From Chloroflexota bacterium (GTDB lineage Bacteria; Chloroflexota; Anaerolineae; Promineifilales; Promineifilaceae): a DNA stretch of 64,000 bases. A program made the translations under genes and the position numbers. The DNA lies in NCBI GenBank assembly GCA_017993775.1, contig JAGOMA010000014.1:1-64000 (forward strand). Direction: 5' to 3'. Under the pieces are notes generated by a model. That model ran no database searches. It was not told where the DNA came from and saw nothing but the letters and a program-made list of their open reading frames with translations. Shown piece by piece: positions 9,093 to 18,073 of the stretch (its first letter is position 1; each line of letters opens with the position of its first letter).

Positions 9093-10118
9093 ATGACTAC
9101 CACAACAAAACGTTCCCCATTTCTTCCCTTTCTCCTTCTTTTTGCCCTATTTGTCTTGATCATTTACCGTTTCAGCGAGCGGTGGCTGCACTTAGTGCTG
9201 CTCTATCTGTCCAAGGCCAATTGGGCGCGGCAAATTGTCAGCAAACTGAGTGTGGCCCAGATTGTCGCTATGCGCTTTGTGGCTGGCACCACTATTGCCG
9301 AAGCCATGTCGGCCGCAAAAGATCTCAATGCCAAAGGCATGAAGGTCACACTCGATTTCTTGGGCGAAAGCGTTAACAACCCCGCCGAAGCCCGCGCCGC
9401 GCGCGACGAAATTCTGGCCATTTTAGACGCCATCGAGGCCAACGGCATCAACGGGAACGTCTCCGTCAAGCTTACACAGCTCGGCCTCCGGGTAGATGAG
9501 TCCCTGGCGCTGGACAACGTGCGCAGCCTGCTGGAACGCGCCCAAATCTACAACAACAAAGTGCGCATCGACATGGAAGAAAGCGCCGTCACCGATGTCA
9601 CTCTGGGGGTCTATCGCCGCTTGCGGGATGAGTTGGGATTTGGTCACCGCGTGGGTATTGTGATCCAATCTTACCTCTACCGCAGCGAAAAAGATATCGC
9701 CGAGCTGATCGATAACGGCGCCTGGGTGCGCCTGTGCAAAGGCGCATACGCAGAACCTGCGGACGTAGCCTTTGCCGCCAAAGCAGACACCGACAAGAAT
9801 TATGTTAAATTAACGGAAATGATGTTGAGCGAAACTGCGCGGCAGAAGGGTGTCTATCTGGGCGTTGCCACGCATGATGAGAAAATGATTCAGGCAACGT
9901 TGGACTACGTAAAAGCCAACGGGATCAGCCCTCGAGAATTTGAATTCCAAATGCTCTATGGCATTCGGCGGGAATTGCAGGAAAAATTAGTCGCCGATGG
10001 GTATCAGGTGCGAGTGTATGTGCCTTATGGCACGGCCTGGTATCCTTATTTCATGCGTCGGCTGGCAGAACGGCCGGCGAATTTGTGGTTTTTCATCAGC
10101 AATTTTCTACGCAGCTAA
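9093..10118 (+). CDS. Proline dehydrogenase with N-terminal membrane segment
   Basis: Oxidises proline to pyrroline-5-carboxylate using FAD, the first step of proline catabolism. The TIM-barrel core shows FVAGTTIAEAM, VTLDFLGESV, VSVKLTQLGL, VRIDMEESA, VIQSYLYRSEKD, RLCKGAYAEP and VATHDEK, all typical of the family. The C-terminal helix has the conserved arginine run YFMRRLAERPAN. The enzyme is monofunctional. Residues 10-45 are hydrophobic (FLPFLLLFALFVLIIY), suggesting membrane anchoring next to the respiratory chain, where electrons would go. No P5C dehydrogenase gene is adjacent. TAAAAT lies 6 bases before the ATG. Confidence 0.93.
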   Translation: MTTTTKRSPFLPFLLLFALFVLIIYRFSERWLHLVLLYLSKANWARQIVSKLSVAQIVAMRFVAGTTIAEAMSAAKDLNAKGMKVTLDFLGESVNNPAEARAARDEILAILDAIEANGINGNVSVKLTQLGLRVDESLALDNVRSLLERAQIYNNKVRIDMEESAVTDVTLGVYRRLRDELGFGHRVGIVIQSYLYRSEKDIAELIDNGAWVRLCKGAYAEPADVAFAAKADTDKNYVKLTEMMLSETARQKGVYLGVATHDEKMIQATLDYVKANGISPREFEFQMLYGIRRELQEKLVADGYQVRVYVPYGTAWYPYFMRRLAERPANLWFFISNFLRS

Positions 10119-10251
10119 TTACATACTAAACCGCGTCAGGCCATCAACCGAGAATTTGAAAAAGGAAGCTGAACATTGCCGTTCTTCAATTTCTTCTTGC
10201 CGGGGAAAATGTGTCAGCCTGGCGCAAAGAAACTAAACGAAAAGGATAATC

Positions 10252-10794
10252 ATGGACCGCATCGAAGAATCAAAAGTAATTAAAGGAGTTTTTACGGTTA
10301 AACTACGCCCCTTTGGCGATGAACGTGGGCGTTTTATGGAAACATTTCGCAAAGATTGGTTTCCACAGCGCAATTGGGACATCTTGCAGATGAACCGGTC
10401 GGATTCACAGGCTGGGGTGCTGCGCGGCTTGCATTTCCACCACCACCAGGTTGATTATTGGTGTGTGGCGAAAGGGATGATTCGCGCGGGCATGGTGGAT
10501 TTACGGCCGTCTTCCCCCACTTATCTCCACACCCAAACCATGGAAATCGGCGATTTCAACGAGGTGGGTTTGTTTATACCCATTGGCGTGGCCCACGGCT
10601 TTTTAGCGTTGAGCGACGTTACCCTGACGTATATTGTGGACAATTATTATGATAACGGCCGTGACGAAAACGGCGTCGCCTGGAACGATCCTGACATTGC
10701 CATCAATTGGGGTATCTCCCAGCCCATCCTGTCTAAACGCGACGCGGCAAACGCTTTCCTGCGCGACATTGCGCCAGAAGCCCGGCCCAAATAA
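10252..10794 (+). CDS. rfbC: dTDP-4-dehydrorhamnose 3,5-epimerase
   Basis: Epimerises dTDP-4-keto-6-deoxyglucose at C3 and C5 in dTDP-L-rhamnose synthesis (RmlC family, cupin fold). Visible family features are FGDERGRFMETFR near residue 22, QMNRSDSQAGVLRGLHFHH with the catalytic His, KGMIRAGMVDLRPSSPTY, IPIGVAHGFLAL and the C-terminal WNDPDIAINWG. Length 180 is normal. AAGGA precedes the ATG. The other rml genes are not nearby, but glycan genes follow downstream. The preceding 133 bases hold no gene. Confidence 0.93.
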   Translation: MDRIEESKVIKGVFTVKLRPFGDERGRFMETFRKDWFPQRNWDILQMNRSDSQAGVLRGLHFHHHQVDYWCVAKGMIRAGMVDLRPSSPTYLHTQTMEIGDFNEVGLFIPIGVAHGFLALSDVTLTYIVDNYYDNGRDENGVAWNDPDIAINWGISQPILSKRDAANAFLRDIAPEARPK

Positions 10795-10871
10795 AGCAGA
10801 AATAGGGAGAATGGCGGATTGGAAAACGGCCGTTCTTCTCCCACCAGAAACCAGACAACCCACACCAACCA

Positions 10872-12266
10872 ATGCCAGGAAAACCGCCCTCCCCCAAAAA
10901 ACACACCTCGCGTAAACAAACCAGTTTACTGAGCGCCCTGGTCATTGGGCTGACCAGTCTGGTTGTCTACGCCTTTTGGCGCGTGCAGCGCTACATCCGT
11001 CGCGTCTTCAAACAACCCTCGTTTCGTGCCCACCACATCCTCATCAATGCCGCCAACGACAACGACATGGGCAATCATGGCTATGAAATCGCCGTCAACA
11101 ACCTGCGCGCCGGCATCGAAGTGCGCCACCTTTCCGATGGCACGCAAAAGCTTGTCCTGTGCGCCGGGCAGCGCAATTTCCGCGAACCTTGGGCGCGCGA
11201 TTTTGGCTTTGCCAGTTATGGCCTGCTGGCTATTGAGGAATACCATGTCGTGCGTGATTGCCTGGAACTTTTCCTCCATTTCCAACAAATCACCGGTCAA
11301 TTCCCGGTGAAAATTCACTCAACCACCGTCGTTGACCGATACATCCATTCCTTATTTCGCCGCGAACAACCCATTTACAAACCGCTGCGCCCCAAATATG
11401 TCACCGCTCACAACACCATCTCGCTGGATGGCAACTGCTTGTTGGTGATTGCCACCCTGCGCTACGCCCGCCAAACCGAAGACCATGAATTTGTAAAGTC
11501 TCATTGGACCTCGCTGCGCAAAGCTCTGGAATGGCTGGACAGCCATGTCCAACCAGACGGCTTGTTACAACAGGCAGCCTTTACCGATTGGGCCGACAGT
11601 GTAGGCCGCACGGGGCGCGTGTTGTACACCAATGTTCTTTATTGGAAAGCGCTCCAGGAAATGTCCGCCTTTGCCGACCTGGGCCTATTGCCAGAAGAAA
11701 TGCAGTGCTGCCAGGAAAAAGCCACGGCCGTATGCCAGTCCATCCAAAAACAATTCTGGCGCGATGACCTCGGCTATTTTGTCACCAGCGACCAATACGA
11801 TATGCTTAGCAGCAGCGGGAATTTGTTGTCGATTGTTTGGGAGCTGGCAACCCCCGCGCAGGCGCACAGCATTCTGGATAAAATGAACGAGTTCGGCATG
11901 GCCGACCCGGTTCCCACAAAAGTTACTCACCAGGAATACCCGGATAAATTGATCGCCTTTGAAAACCGCTTTGCCGGTATACCGGAATACCATACCCACG
12001 CCGCCTGGATGTGGCTTGGCGCCTGGCATATGGTCGCTCTGGCGCGCATGGACCGCCTGGCAGAAGCCGACCAATTGTGGCAAAAAGCAGCCGATCTCAT
12101 TGTTAGAGATGGCGTGGTGCATGAAGTATACGGCCGTGATGGCCACTACCTGTCAACCTTCTGGTACACCTCTGAAGCGCCGCTCACCTGGAATGCCGGC
12201 ATGCTCGTCTTTGCCTACCATGAAATAGAACGAATCCGTGAGGAGAAAAAGAATGACCAAAGATAA
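10872..12266 (+). CDS. Six-hairpin glycosidase-like protein (glycogen-debranching type)
   Basis: Probable carbohydrate-active enzyme with an (alpha/alpha)6-barrel. Recognisable blocks are GQRNFREPWARDFGFASYG, the run HNTISLDGNCLLV, AAFTDWADSVGRTGRVLYTN with a likely acidic catalytic residue, and YHTHAAWMWLGAW near the C-terminus. These look like amylo-1,6-glucosidase and invertase-type glycosidases. The exact substrate cannot be read from the sequence. Residues 15-35 (LLSALVIGLTSLVVYAFW) form one membrane segment after a basic N-terminus, so it is probably anchored. No Shine-Dalgarno is evident. Its end overlaps the following glycosyltransferase by 14 bases, suggesting coupled translation and a joint role in glycan metabolism. 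Confidence 0.78.
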   Translation: MPGKPPSPKKHTSRKQTSLLSALVIGLTSLVVYAFWRVQRYIRRVFKQPSFRAHHILINAANDNDMGNHGYEIAVNNLRAGIEVRHLSDGTQKLVLCAGQRNFREPWARDFGFASYGLLAIEEYHVVRDCLELFLHFQQITGQFPVKIHSTTVVDRYIHSLFRREQPIYKPLRPKYVTAHNTISLDGNCLLVIATLRYARQTEDHEFVKSHWTSLRKALEWLDSHVQPDGLLQQAAFTDWADSVGRTGRVLYTNVLYWKALQEMSAFADLGLLPEEMQCCQEKATAVCQSIQKQFWRDDLGYFVTSDQYDMLSSSGNLLSIVWELATPAQAHSILDKMNEFGMADPVPTKVTHQEYPDKLIAFENRFAGIPEYHTHAAWMWLGAWHMVALARMDRLAEADQLWQKAADLIVRDGVVHEVYGRDGHYLSTFWYTSEAPLTWNAGMLVFAYHEIERIREEKKNDQR

Positions 12267-13536
12267 TCTACACATCGCCCACTTCACAAACACCTATTTC
12301 CCGGTGATGAGCGGCGTTGTGCGCTCTATTAGCACATTCCGGCAGGCTCAAGAAGAATTGGGGCATACCGTATTTGTGTTCGGCCAGGACGCGCCTGGGC
12401 ATGTGGACACGGAGCCGTTTGTGTTTCGCTACCCATCGTTGAATATCCCCATTCGCAATTACCCCGCAACCATTCCGGTGTCGCCTTACATCGATTGGGT
12501 GCTGCCCATTTTGAAGCTAGACATTATTCATGCCCACCACCCATCGCCCATGGGCGCGGCGGCCAGCGACAAAGCGGAAAAATTGGGCATCCCACTGGTG
12601 TTTACCCACCACACGCGCTACCAGGAGTACGCTCAGTCGATGGGGCTGCCAGAAGACATGGTACGCGAGTTGATCGAACGGCAGTTAGCCGACTATATGC
12701 AAAAGTGCCAACACATTATTGTGCCCAGTCCCAGCATCAAAAAGATGATCGAAGATACCTATGGCATTCGCTCACGGGTCACGGTGATTCCTACGGGAAT
12801 TGATCTGAAGCCTTACCAGCAGGCAAACGGCCGTCCCGTTCGACTCAAACATGGCTGGCGCGATGAACAGAAAATTGTGGTCTCCATTGGCCGTCTTGCC
12901 GCCGAGAAAAACTTCGCCACCCTCATCGAAGCGATGGCAATTGTCATGCAAACCCACAAAAATGTGCGCCTCGCGCTCATTGGCGACGGGCCGGATAAAT
13001 CTGCCCTGGAAAAATTGGCCGGCAAGCTCAACATTGGTAATCGCGTCGATTTTATCGGGCGCATCTCCTTTGAGGAAGTCCCGAATTACCTGAAGGCGGC
13101 CGACTTTTTTGGTTTCGCCTCAATCACGGAAACACAGGGATTGGTGACGATGGAAGCGATGGCCGCCGATTTGCCAGTGGTCGCCGTCGAAGCCAGCGGC
13201 ACGTCTGACATCGTAGAGCATGAAAAAGACGGGTTATTAACCAAAAACAACAGCCAATCGTTGGCGGCCGGTCTGAACCGAATATTACAAGACGACGCGC
13301 TGGCTAAACGCCTGCGCGTTGGCGCCATTGCCAAAGCCAATTCCTTTGAAACGCTGAATGTGACCAAAAAGATGATTTCTGTTTATGAACAAGCTATCGA
13401 GGACAAGCAAGCAGGCATTTACGTAGACCCGGACAAGCGCAAACCGATTTTTACCGTGGCCTGGAATATGCTGGTGGACAAGGCAGAAAAATGGACCACG
13501 CGCCTGAACACAGGGACTGGTCCATTAACAAGATAA
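12253..13536 (+). CDS. Glycosyltransferase family 4 protein
   Basis: GT-B retaining glycosyltransferase. The N-terminal acceptor domain has HFTNTYFPVMSGVVRSI and the HAHHPSPMG segment. The C-terminal donor domain has VSIGRLAAEKNFATLIEA, LIGDGPDKSALEKLA and the EX7E motif region SITETQGLVTMEAMAADLPVVA. The pattern resembles enzymes that glycosylate diacylglycerol or phosphatidylinositol, but the acceptor is not determinable. I use ATG 12253, preceded by AGGAG; a GTG at 12238 is less likely. It overlaps the upstream glycosidase. The closing 50 residues are not conserved in an obvious way. It carries an ACGGCCGT site giving NGR. Confidence 0.88.
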   Translation: MTKDNLHIAHFTNTYFPVMSGVVRSISTFRQAQEELGHTVFVFGQDAPGHVDTEPFVFRYPSLNIPIRNYPATIPVSPYIDWVLPILKLDIIHAHHPSPMGAAASDKAEKLGIPLVFTHHTRYQEYAQSMGLPEDMVRELIERQLADYMQKCQHIIVPSPSIKKMIEDTYGIRSRVTVIPTGIDLKPYQQANGRPVRLKHGWRDEQKIVVSIGRLAAEKNFATLIEAMAIVMQTHKNVRLALIGDGPDKSALEKLAGKLNIGNRVDFIGRISFEEVPNYLKAADFFGFASITETQGLVTMEAMAADLPVVAVEASGTSDIVEHEKDGLLTKNNSQSLAAGLNRILQDDALAKRLRVGAIAKANSFETLNVTKKMISVYEQAIEDKQAGIYVDPDKRKPIFTVAWNMLVDKAEKWTTRLNTGTGPLTR

Positions 13537-13573
13537 ATTGGAATCTGACGCGGAAGTTATTGGCCGGCAAGTT

Positions 13574-13969
13574 CTAAAATGTGATGGACGCTATTTTTTG
13601 CCAGAGCGGCGGGCCTAAGATAAGCAGGCCAATGAGGATGGAGCCCAGTGCGCCGATCAGCACGGCCGCTGCGGCAACGTCTTTGGCAATTTTTGCCAGG
13701 GGATGGTAATCGGGGGCGACCAGATCGACGAGGGCTTCCAGGGCTGTGTTCATGAATTCGGCTGTCCACACGGCCGTTACCGCTAATATAATAATCGCCC
13801 ATTCCTGCCGCGAAATGCCCAACCACAAACCCAACCCCAAAACCGCCACACTTACCAGAGCATGAATCCAGGCATTGTGCTGCGTGGATAACACATGCCA
13901 CCACCCTTCAAAGGCATAACGAAAACTTTTTACCCGGCTGTAAAATTCACCGCGGCGTGGTTCAGACAT
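13574..13969 (-). CDS. dgkA: Diacylglycerol/undecaprenol kinase family
   Basis: Small integral membrane kinase that phosphorylates diacylglycerol or undecaprenol. It has SFRYAFEGWWHVLSTQHNAWIHA at the N-terminus, then three membrane helices. The conserved catalytic segment EFMNTALEALVDLVAPDYHPLAKIAKDVAAAAVL (shown in parts: EFMNTALEALVD and HPLAKIAKDVAAA) matches the DgkA family of Gram-positive type. Length 131. It starts one base after the ybeY stop, within the gene order pgpH-ybeY-dgkA known from Firmicutes. The substrate in this lineage is probably undecaprenol, inferred from the family. Confidence 0.93.
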   Translation of the reverse strand: MSEPRRGEFYSRVKSFRYAFEGWWHVLSTQHNAWIHALVSVAVLGLGLWLGISRQEWAIIILAVTAVWTAEFMNTALEALVDLVAPDYHPLAKIAKDVAAAAVLIGALGSILIGLLILGPPLWQKIASITF

Positions 13970-13970
13970 T

Positions 13971-14465
13971 TCAGACTTCGGTTGGGGTGACATGCTGCAA
14001 GTGGAGATGGGCCAGCACGGCCGTTTGCGCTGCCCACATCGCCGCCTTCTCTTCCGGATTATCATGGTCGTAGCCGAGCAAATGCAGCACGCCATGAATG
14101 ACCAGCAACTGCAATTCCCCGGCCAGGTCATGCCCTGCCTGGGCTGCTTGCCGCGCCGCATACGGCACGGAAATGGCAATGTCGCCCAGATACGGATCGG
14201 CGTCTTCCATGCCTGGCAGCGCCTCGCCCGCCGGAAAGCTTAACACATCGGTCGGCTTATCTACGCCGCGAAAGTCACGATTCATTTGCTGAATTTCTGC
14301 GTCATCGGTCAGCAAAACGGACAGTTCCAAAGGAGGTTGTTGGTCCTCGTGGGTTAAGGTGGCGCGCACGGCCGTTTCCACCAACGCCGCCACATCCTCA
14401 GGGACCGAGGCCGTCTCCATCTCCATCTCCACTTCCACCATCACATCAATCACAAAAGAACCCAT
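13971..14465 (-). CDS. ybeY: Endoribonuclease YbeY (rRNA maturation factor)
   Basis: Metal-dependent endoribonuclease needed for 16S rRNA 3' processing and ribosome quality control. The signature zinc motif is seen as HGVLHLLGYDHDN, preceded by DVLSFPAGE and LGDIAIS, all standard for the family. The N-terminal part is acidic and Glu/Met-rich (VEVEMEMETA). Length 164 from ATG 14465, chosen because GAGG lies 9 bases before it and it begins just after the pgpH stop. An ACGGCCGT site gives ETAVRA. Translation is likely coupled with pgpH and dgkA. Confidence 0.95.
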   Translation of the reverse strand: MGSFVIDVMVEVEMEMETASVPEDVAALVETAVRATLTHEDQQPPLELSVLLTDDAEIQQMNRDFRGVDKPTDVLSFPAGEALPGMEDADPYLGDIAISVPYAARQAAQAGHDLAGELQLLVIHGVLHLLGYDHDNPEEKAAMWAAQTAVLAHLHLQHVTPTEV

Positions 14466-14476
14466 GACCCATATCC

Positions 14477-16648
14477 TCACGATTTATCAGTTAAGACCCG
14501 CTCGCCGATTTGTTCCGGCGGCGGCAGCGTCAACGGCGCGTTAGGCGCTTCTACCAGCGGTGTATCCTTATCTTCCATCTCTTCATTCCCCGGATACCGC
14601 ACGCGAACATGGAACCGCCCTTTCAACGCTTCAATAAAAGATTCCCGAATCATCTGAATATCGCCCAAAGTTAAACCGGAGTTGTTCAGTTGCCCTTCGC
14701 GCAAATCCTCTTGAATGATGGTCGTCACTAATTTCTCAATAGCTTTTTCCGTATTCGGCCGCAAAGCGCTGGAAGTAGCCTCAACCGCATCGGCCAACAT
14801 CACAATGCCCGATTCCCGCGACTGCGGGCGCGGCCCCGGATAACGATAACGGCTTTCGTCCACCTGTGTTTCATCGCCGCCAGCCTGTTCGACAGCCTTT
14901 AGATAAAACCCGCGCACCAACCGACGGCCGTGATGCTCGGCAATAAAATCACGAATACGATCCGGCATTTTATACCGGCGGGCCAATTCCAGACCGTCGG
15001 TTACATGGCTCACAATAATTTCCGCGCTGCGCTCCGGGCCAATAGAATCATGAGGATTATGTCCCTCCTGATTCTCCGTAAAGAAAGATGGGTTGTTCAT
15101 CTTGCCGATGTCATGGTAAAACGCGCCTACCCGCACCAACGTACTCTGCGCTTTGATACGATCGGCGGCCTGTTCGGCCAGATTGGCGACCATAATGCTG
15201 TGGTGGTACGTTCCCGGCGCGCGGCGCAGCAGCTCTTGCAGGAGGGGATGGTCTAAGCGCGATAATTCTTGCAATTGCAGCGTAGTGGTCATCTTAAATA
15301 TGCTGCCCAGGGCAAAAAAGCCCACCAACGTCAGGGCCGCAGACAATACGCCATTGGCCAAACCATACAGCAAAAGCTGAAGCAGCTCCAAGGTGCCAAT
15401 ATCTTGTGTCAGGCGAAAGATCACAATTACGGTAATGTAGCCAACGGCCGACACCACGCCGGCACGAAAGAACGCGTTGACACGCTGTGCGTCTCGTAAT
15501 GTGAGTGCTGCCAGCAGCCCGCCAGCGGCATAATAGATTGTGAGTTCCAGGGAATTGGCGACGTTAAATCCAATCAGACCGGCCATGACAACGGTGACGA
15601 CAATCGACAAGGCTTCATCATAAATCACGGCCAGCAGCATCGCCATGGCCGCCAGGGGATACCAATACAAAATATAGGTTGTGCCTGTCGGCAGCAGCTT
15701 GGCCAGCAAGGCAAAAATCCAGATGATACTGCCCAAAGCGGCCAGATAACGGGTATTTTGGCGAATAATTGGTTCGAACTGCTGCCAGAATAAGGAAATA
15801 ATCACCACAGCCAGCAGCGAGGACAAAAATGTGCTGACCACGGTACGCCAGTTGGTTTTTACTTGCAGCAAGCCTAATTCGGTGAGCAGTTCTAAATCGG
15901 CTTCGTCTACAATTTTGCCGGCCTGAATGATCACCTGTCCTTTGTAGACGGTTCGGGCAATGGGCTGAACGGCCGTAGCCGCTTCCGTGCGCTTCGCCTG
16001 GGTGGCTACCTCATCCAGGAATACGTTGGGCACTATAAACTGTGGGGCTAAATTGGTGACTACATTTTCCTGCGCGCGGGTCAGATTCAGGCTCGCCTGC
16101 AGCCGCGCGGCCCGCTGCGCATCGCGCAGTTGGGTTTCTTTAATATCCTGGCGCATGACGGTGTCGATGATGTCCAGCACTTCCTGGCGGGCGACTGTGT
16201 ACTCGGCTTCGTTCATGGCCAGCAAATCGGCGGCGACTAATTCGTCGATAACGGCCGTTTGAATAGCCTGCAAGTATTGAATTTTTCGCGCCTGATTAGC
16301 CTGGCTGTCAGCGCGAATGGTATCGATGTAATTAAACATCTGGCTGGCCAGGTTGAGTTGGGTGCGGCCAATATTCAGATCCAGCGCGGTGTATTGATCG
16401 GGAACCGCCTTGGCGGCATCCTGGCGGGCTTGTTCGGTTAATACTTCGCTGGTAAAGGTGTGTGTATAGGGGGCAACAATTTCCGCTGCGGCGGGTTCAT
16501 TGAGGGTGACGATGACATCGGAAGGCTGGAAAAGTTGGAAAGAGAGAATAAGCGTGAGACCCAGGGCTATAATGAGGGCGTACACCCACAGAATAGACTG
16601 GCGAAAAGCGCGCCGCCCTCGCTGCCACAAGTCCAGATTAGATTCCAT
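14477..16648 (-). CDS. pgpH: 7TM-HD family cyclic-di-AMP phosphodiesterase PgpH
   Basis: Membrane protein of the 7TMR-HDED type. A first membrane helix (VYALIIALGLTLILSF) is followed by an extracellular HDED domain of about 250 residues, then about seven transmembrane segments, then a cytoplasmic HD phosphohydrolase. The HD residues are in HSIMVANLAEQAA, VGAFYHDIGKMNNPSFF, HNPHDSIG and FIAEHHG. In Listeria this family hydrolyses c-di-AMP. The neighbouring ybeY and dgkA keep the gene order seen in Firmicutes. ATG 16648 gives MESNLDLW; a TTG at 16675 would add nine residues. Neither has a strong ribosome site. The gene ends 12 bases before ybeY. Confidence 0.92.
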   Translation of the reverse strand: MESNLDLWQRGRRAFRQSILWVYALIIALGLTLILSFQLFQPSDVIVTLNEPAAAEIVAPYTHTFTSEVLTEQARQDAAKAVPDQYTALDLNIGRTQLNLASQMFNYIDTIRADSQANQARKIQYLQAIQTAVIDELVAADLLAMNEAEYTVARQEVLDIIDTVMRQDIKETQLRDAQRAARLQASLNLTRAQENVVTNLAPQFIVPNVFLDEVATQAKRTEAATAVQPIARTVYKGQVIIQAGKIVDEADLELLTELGLLQVKTNWRTVVSTFLSSLLAVVIISLFWQQFEPIIRQNTRYLAALGSIIWIFALLAKLLPTGTTYILYWYPLAAMAMLLAVIYDEALSIVVTVVMAGLIGFNVANSLELTIYYAAGGLLAALTLRDAQRVNAFFRAGVVSAVGYITVIVIFRLTQDIGTLELLQLLLYGLANGVLSAALTLVGFFALGSIFKMTTTLQLQELSRLDHPLLQELLRRAPGTYHHSIMVANLAEQAADRIKAQSTLVRVGAFYHDIGKMNNPSFFTENQEGHNPHDSIGPERSAEIIVSHVTDGLELARRYKMPDRIRDFIAEHHGRRLVRGFYLKAVEQAGGDETQVDESRYRYPGPRPQSRESGIVMLADAVEATSSALRPNTEKAIEKLVTTIIQEDLREGQLNNSGLTLGDIQMIRESFIEALKGRFHVRVRYPGNEEMEDKDTPLVEAPNAPLTLPPPEQIGERVLTDKS

Positions 16649-16675
16649 TGTTTCGGGTGATAATGTCCTTGCCAA

Positions 16676-17122
16676 TCAGTTGGCGAGCAGTTCGCGCACA
16701 ACGTCATTGACGATACGGCCGTCTGCCTGGCCTTTGAGTTGGGGCATCAATTTCCCCATCACCTGCCCCATGCCTTTCATATCGCTAACGCCCAAATCGG
16801 CAATAACTTGCGCGGCCACGGCTTTCACCGCTTCACGATCCATCAACTGGGGCAAATAGGATTCGATGATCGCCAATTCGGCCTGTTCTTGGGCTACCAA
16901 TTCAAGGCGACCTGCTTTTTCATAATCGGCGATGCTTTCGCGGCGCTGCTTGGCTTGTTTGGCCAGCACAGCGGCCACGCCGGTGTCATCCAGAGTGATT
17001 TGTTCGTCGACTTCCACCTGTTTAATGGCGGCCAACAACATGCGCAGCACATCTCTGGTTTCATTATCTGCTTGTTTCATGGCGTTGGCCATGTCGGTGC
17101 GTAATTTTTCGCTGAGCGTCAT
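16676..17122 (-). CDS. yqeY: GatB/YqeY domain protein
   Basis: A YqeY-family protein of 148 residues, related to the tail domain of the amidotransferase GatB. Its exact role is unknown, and a tRNA-linked function is inferred from the GatB relation. The sequence shows LSEKLRTDMANAMKQ at the start, then LRMLLAAIKQVEVD, RRESIADYEKAGR, EQAELAIIESYLP and the C-terminal GRIVNDVVRELL. GGAGG precedes ATG 17122. Its stop lies 27 bases before pgpH, so it may head that operon. A copy of ACGGCCGT encodes DGR near the C-terminus. Confidence 0.93.
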   Translation of the reverse strand: MTLSEKLRTDMANAMKQADNETRDVLRMLLAAIKQVEVDEQITLDDTGVAAVLAKQAKQRRESIADYEKAGRLELVAQEQAELAIIESYLPQLMDREAVKAVAAQVIADLGVSDMKGMGQVMGKLMPQLKGQADGRIVNDVVRELLAN

Positions 17123-17363
17123 GAGAAATCCTCCAAAAAACGATTGTAACACTGGCGATTGTACGGCGGCAAGTGACGGCCGTTCACCATAAATTAGTAG
17201 AAATGCGGCACATTGGGCGTGTGGGTCTGGCGCAAAGGCAAACATTTTGGGGCGCGGAGTTCTGTAAACATCTTTCACCACAAACGACGCAGCCGGCGCA
17301 AAGTTCTTTATGTTCCCCCTTTGCGTTCTCCACGCGCTTTGCGGTTGCGCCCATTTTTGATCC

Positions 17364-18071
17364 CTACACAAATTCAAGAATGCTGTAGAGACTCAGGTTT
17401 CCTTCACGGCCGTCTGCCCTAAACTGCCCCACCACCTGTAAGCCGGCCGCGGCAGCCAACGACGCAATCTCGGTTTCATCAATCATGCGGACATAGCGCA
17501 GACCAAATTCGTCGCGCTGCCAGGTCAGCAGGAAATCGTTGGGGTCCACGTCAGATTCGGTCAGGCCGACGGCGGCCCAATCGATAATTTTTCGCTGCTG
17601 GCGTTCGCTGCTTAAAAACTGCCAGGTAGAGATGAAGATACGGCCGTTAGGCATTAATGCCCGCGCCATTTCATTGGCCAACACCTGCCTGTTTTGCGCG
17701 CCGGGGATGTGCTGTAACACCGCCAGGCAGGCAATGGCCTGATATTGCCCCAAACCATACAGCGCCCCGGGCTGGCTGATGTCGCGCTGGTGAAAATCAC
17801 CCATGGTAATGGATTCGGCTCTGGCCAACAGTTCGGCGCTAAAATCAACGCCGGTGTACCATTTGACTGCGCGCCGCGCCTGGAGGAATCGGCCCAAACG
17901 GCCGTCGCCACACCCCACATCCAGCAGGTAATCACACGGTGTTGGCAGCTCTGCCAGTAATTGCTGAAAACCCGGCTGCGGTCTGGCCCGGCTTTCAGCA
18001 AAAGGCACAGCCAAATCGTTATAAAAGTCTTGGTTCAACGCCAATAATTTACGGATAGTTTCTTCGTGCAT
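17364..18071 (-). CDS. Class I SAM-dependent methyltransferase
   Basis: Rossmann-fold methyltransferase. Motif I is LLDVGCGDGRLGRFL near residue 55, motif II GVDFSAELLARAE, and the acidic post-motif region is AIACLAVLQHIPG. The C-terminal half includes GRIFISTWQFL and LLTWQRDEFGLRYVRMID. Similar proteins include wobble-uridine tRNA methyltransferase (Trm9/ALKBH8-like) enzymes because of the HIPG and WQ blocks, but this is only a resemblance. Start ATG 18071 gives MHEETIRK and lies two bases after the small upstream gene's stop, so the two are probably co-translated. The gap to yqeY (17123-17363) holds an ACGGCCGT and no gene. Confidence 0.85.
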   Translation of the reverse strand: MHEETIRKLLALNQDFYNDLAVPFAESRARPQPGFQQLLAELPTPCDYLLDVGCGDGRLGRFLQARRAVKWYTGVDFSAELLARAESITMGDFHQRDISQPGALYGLGQYQAIACLAVLQHIPGAQNRQVLANEMARALMPNGRIFISTWQFLSSERQQRKIIDWAAVGLTESDVDPNDFLLTWQRDEFGLRYVRMIDETEIASLAAAAGLQVVGQFRADGREGNLSLYSILEFV

Positions 18072-18073
18072 GC

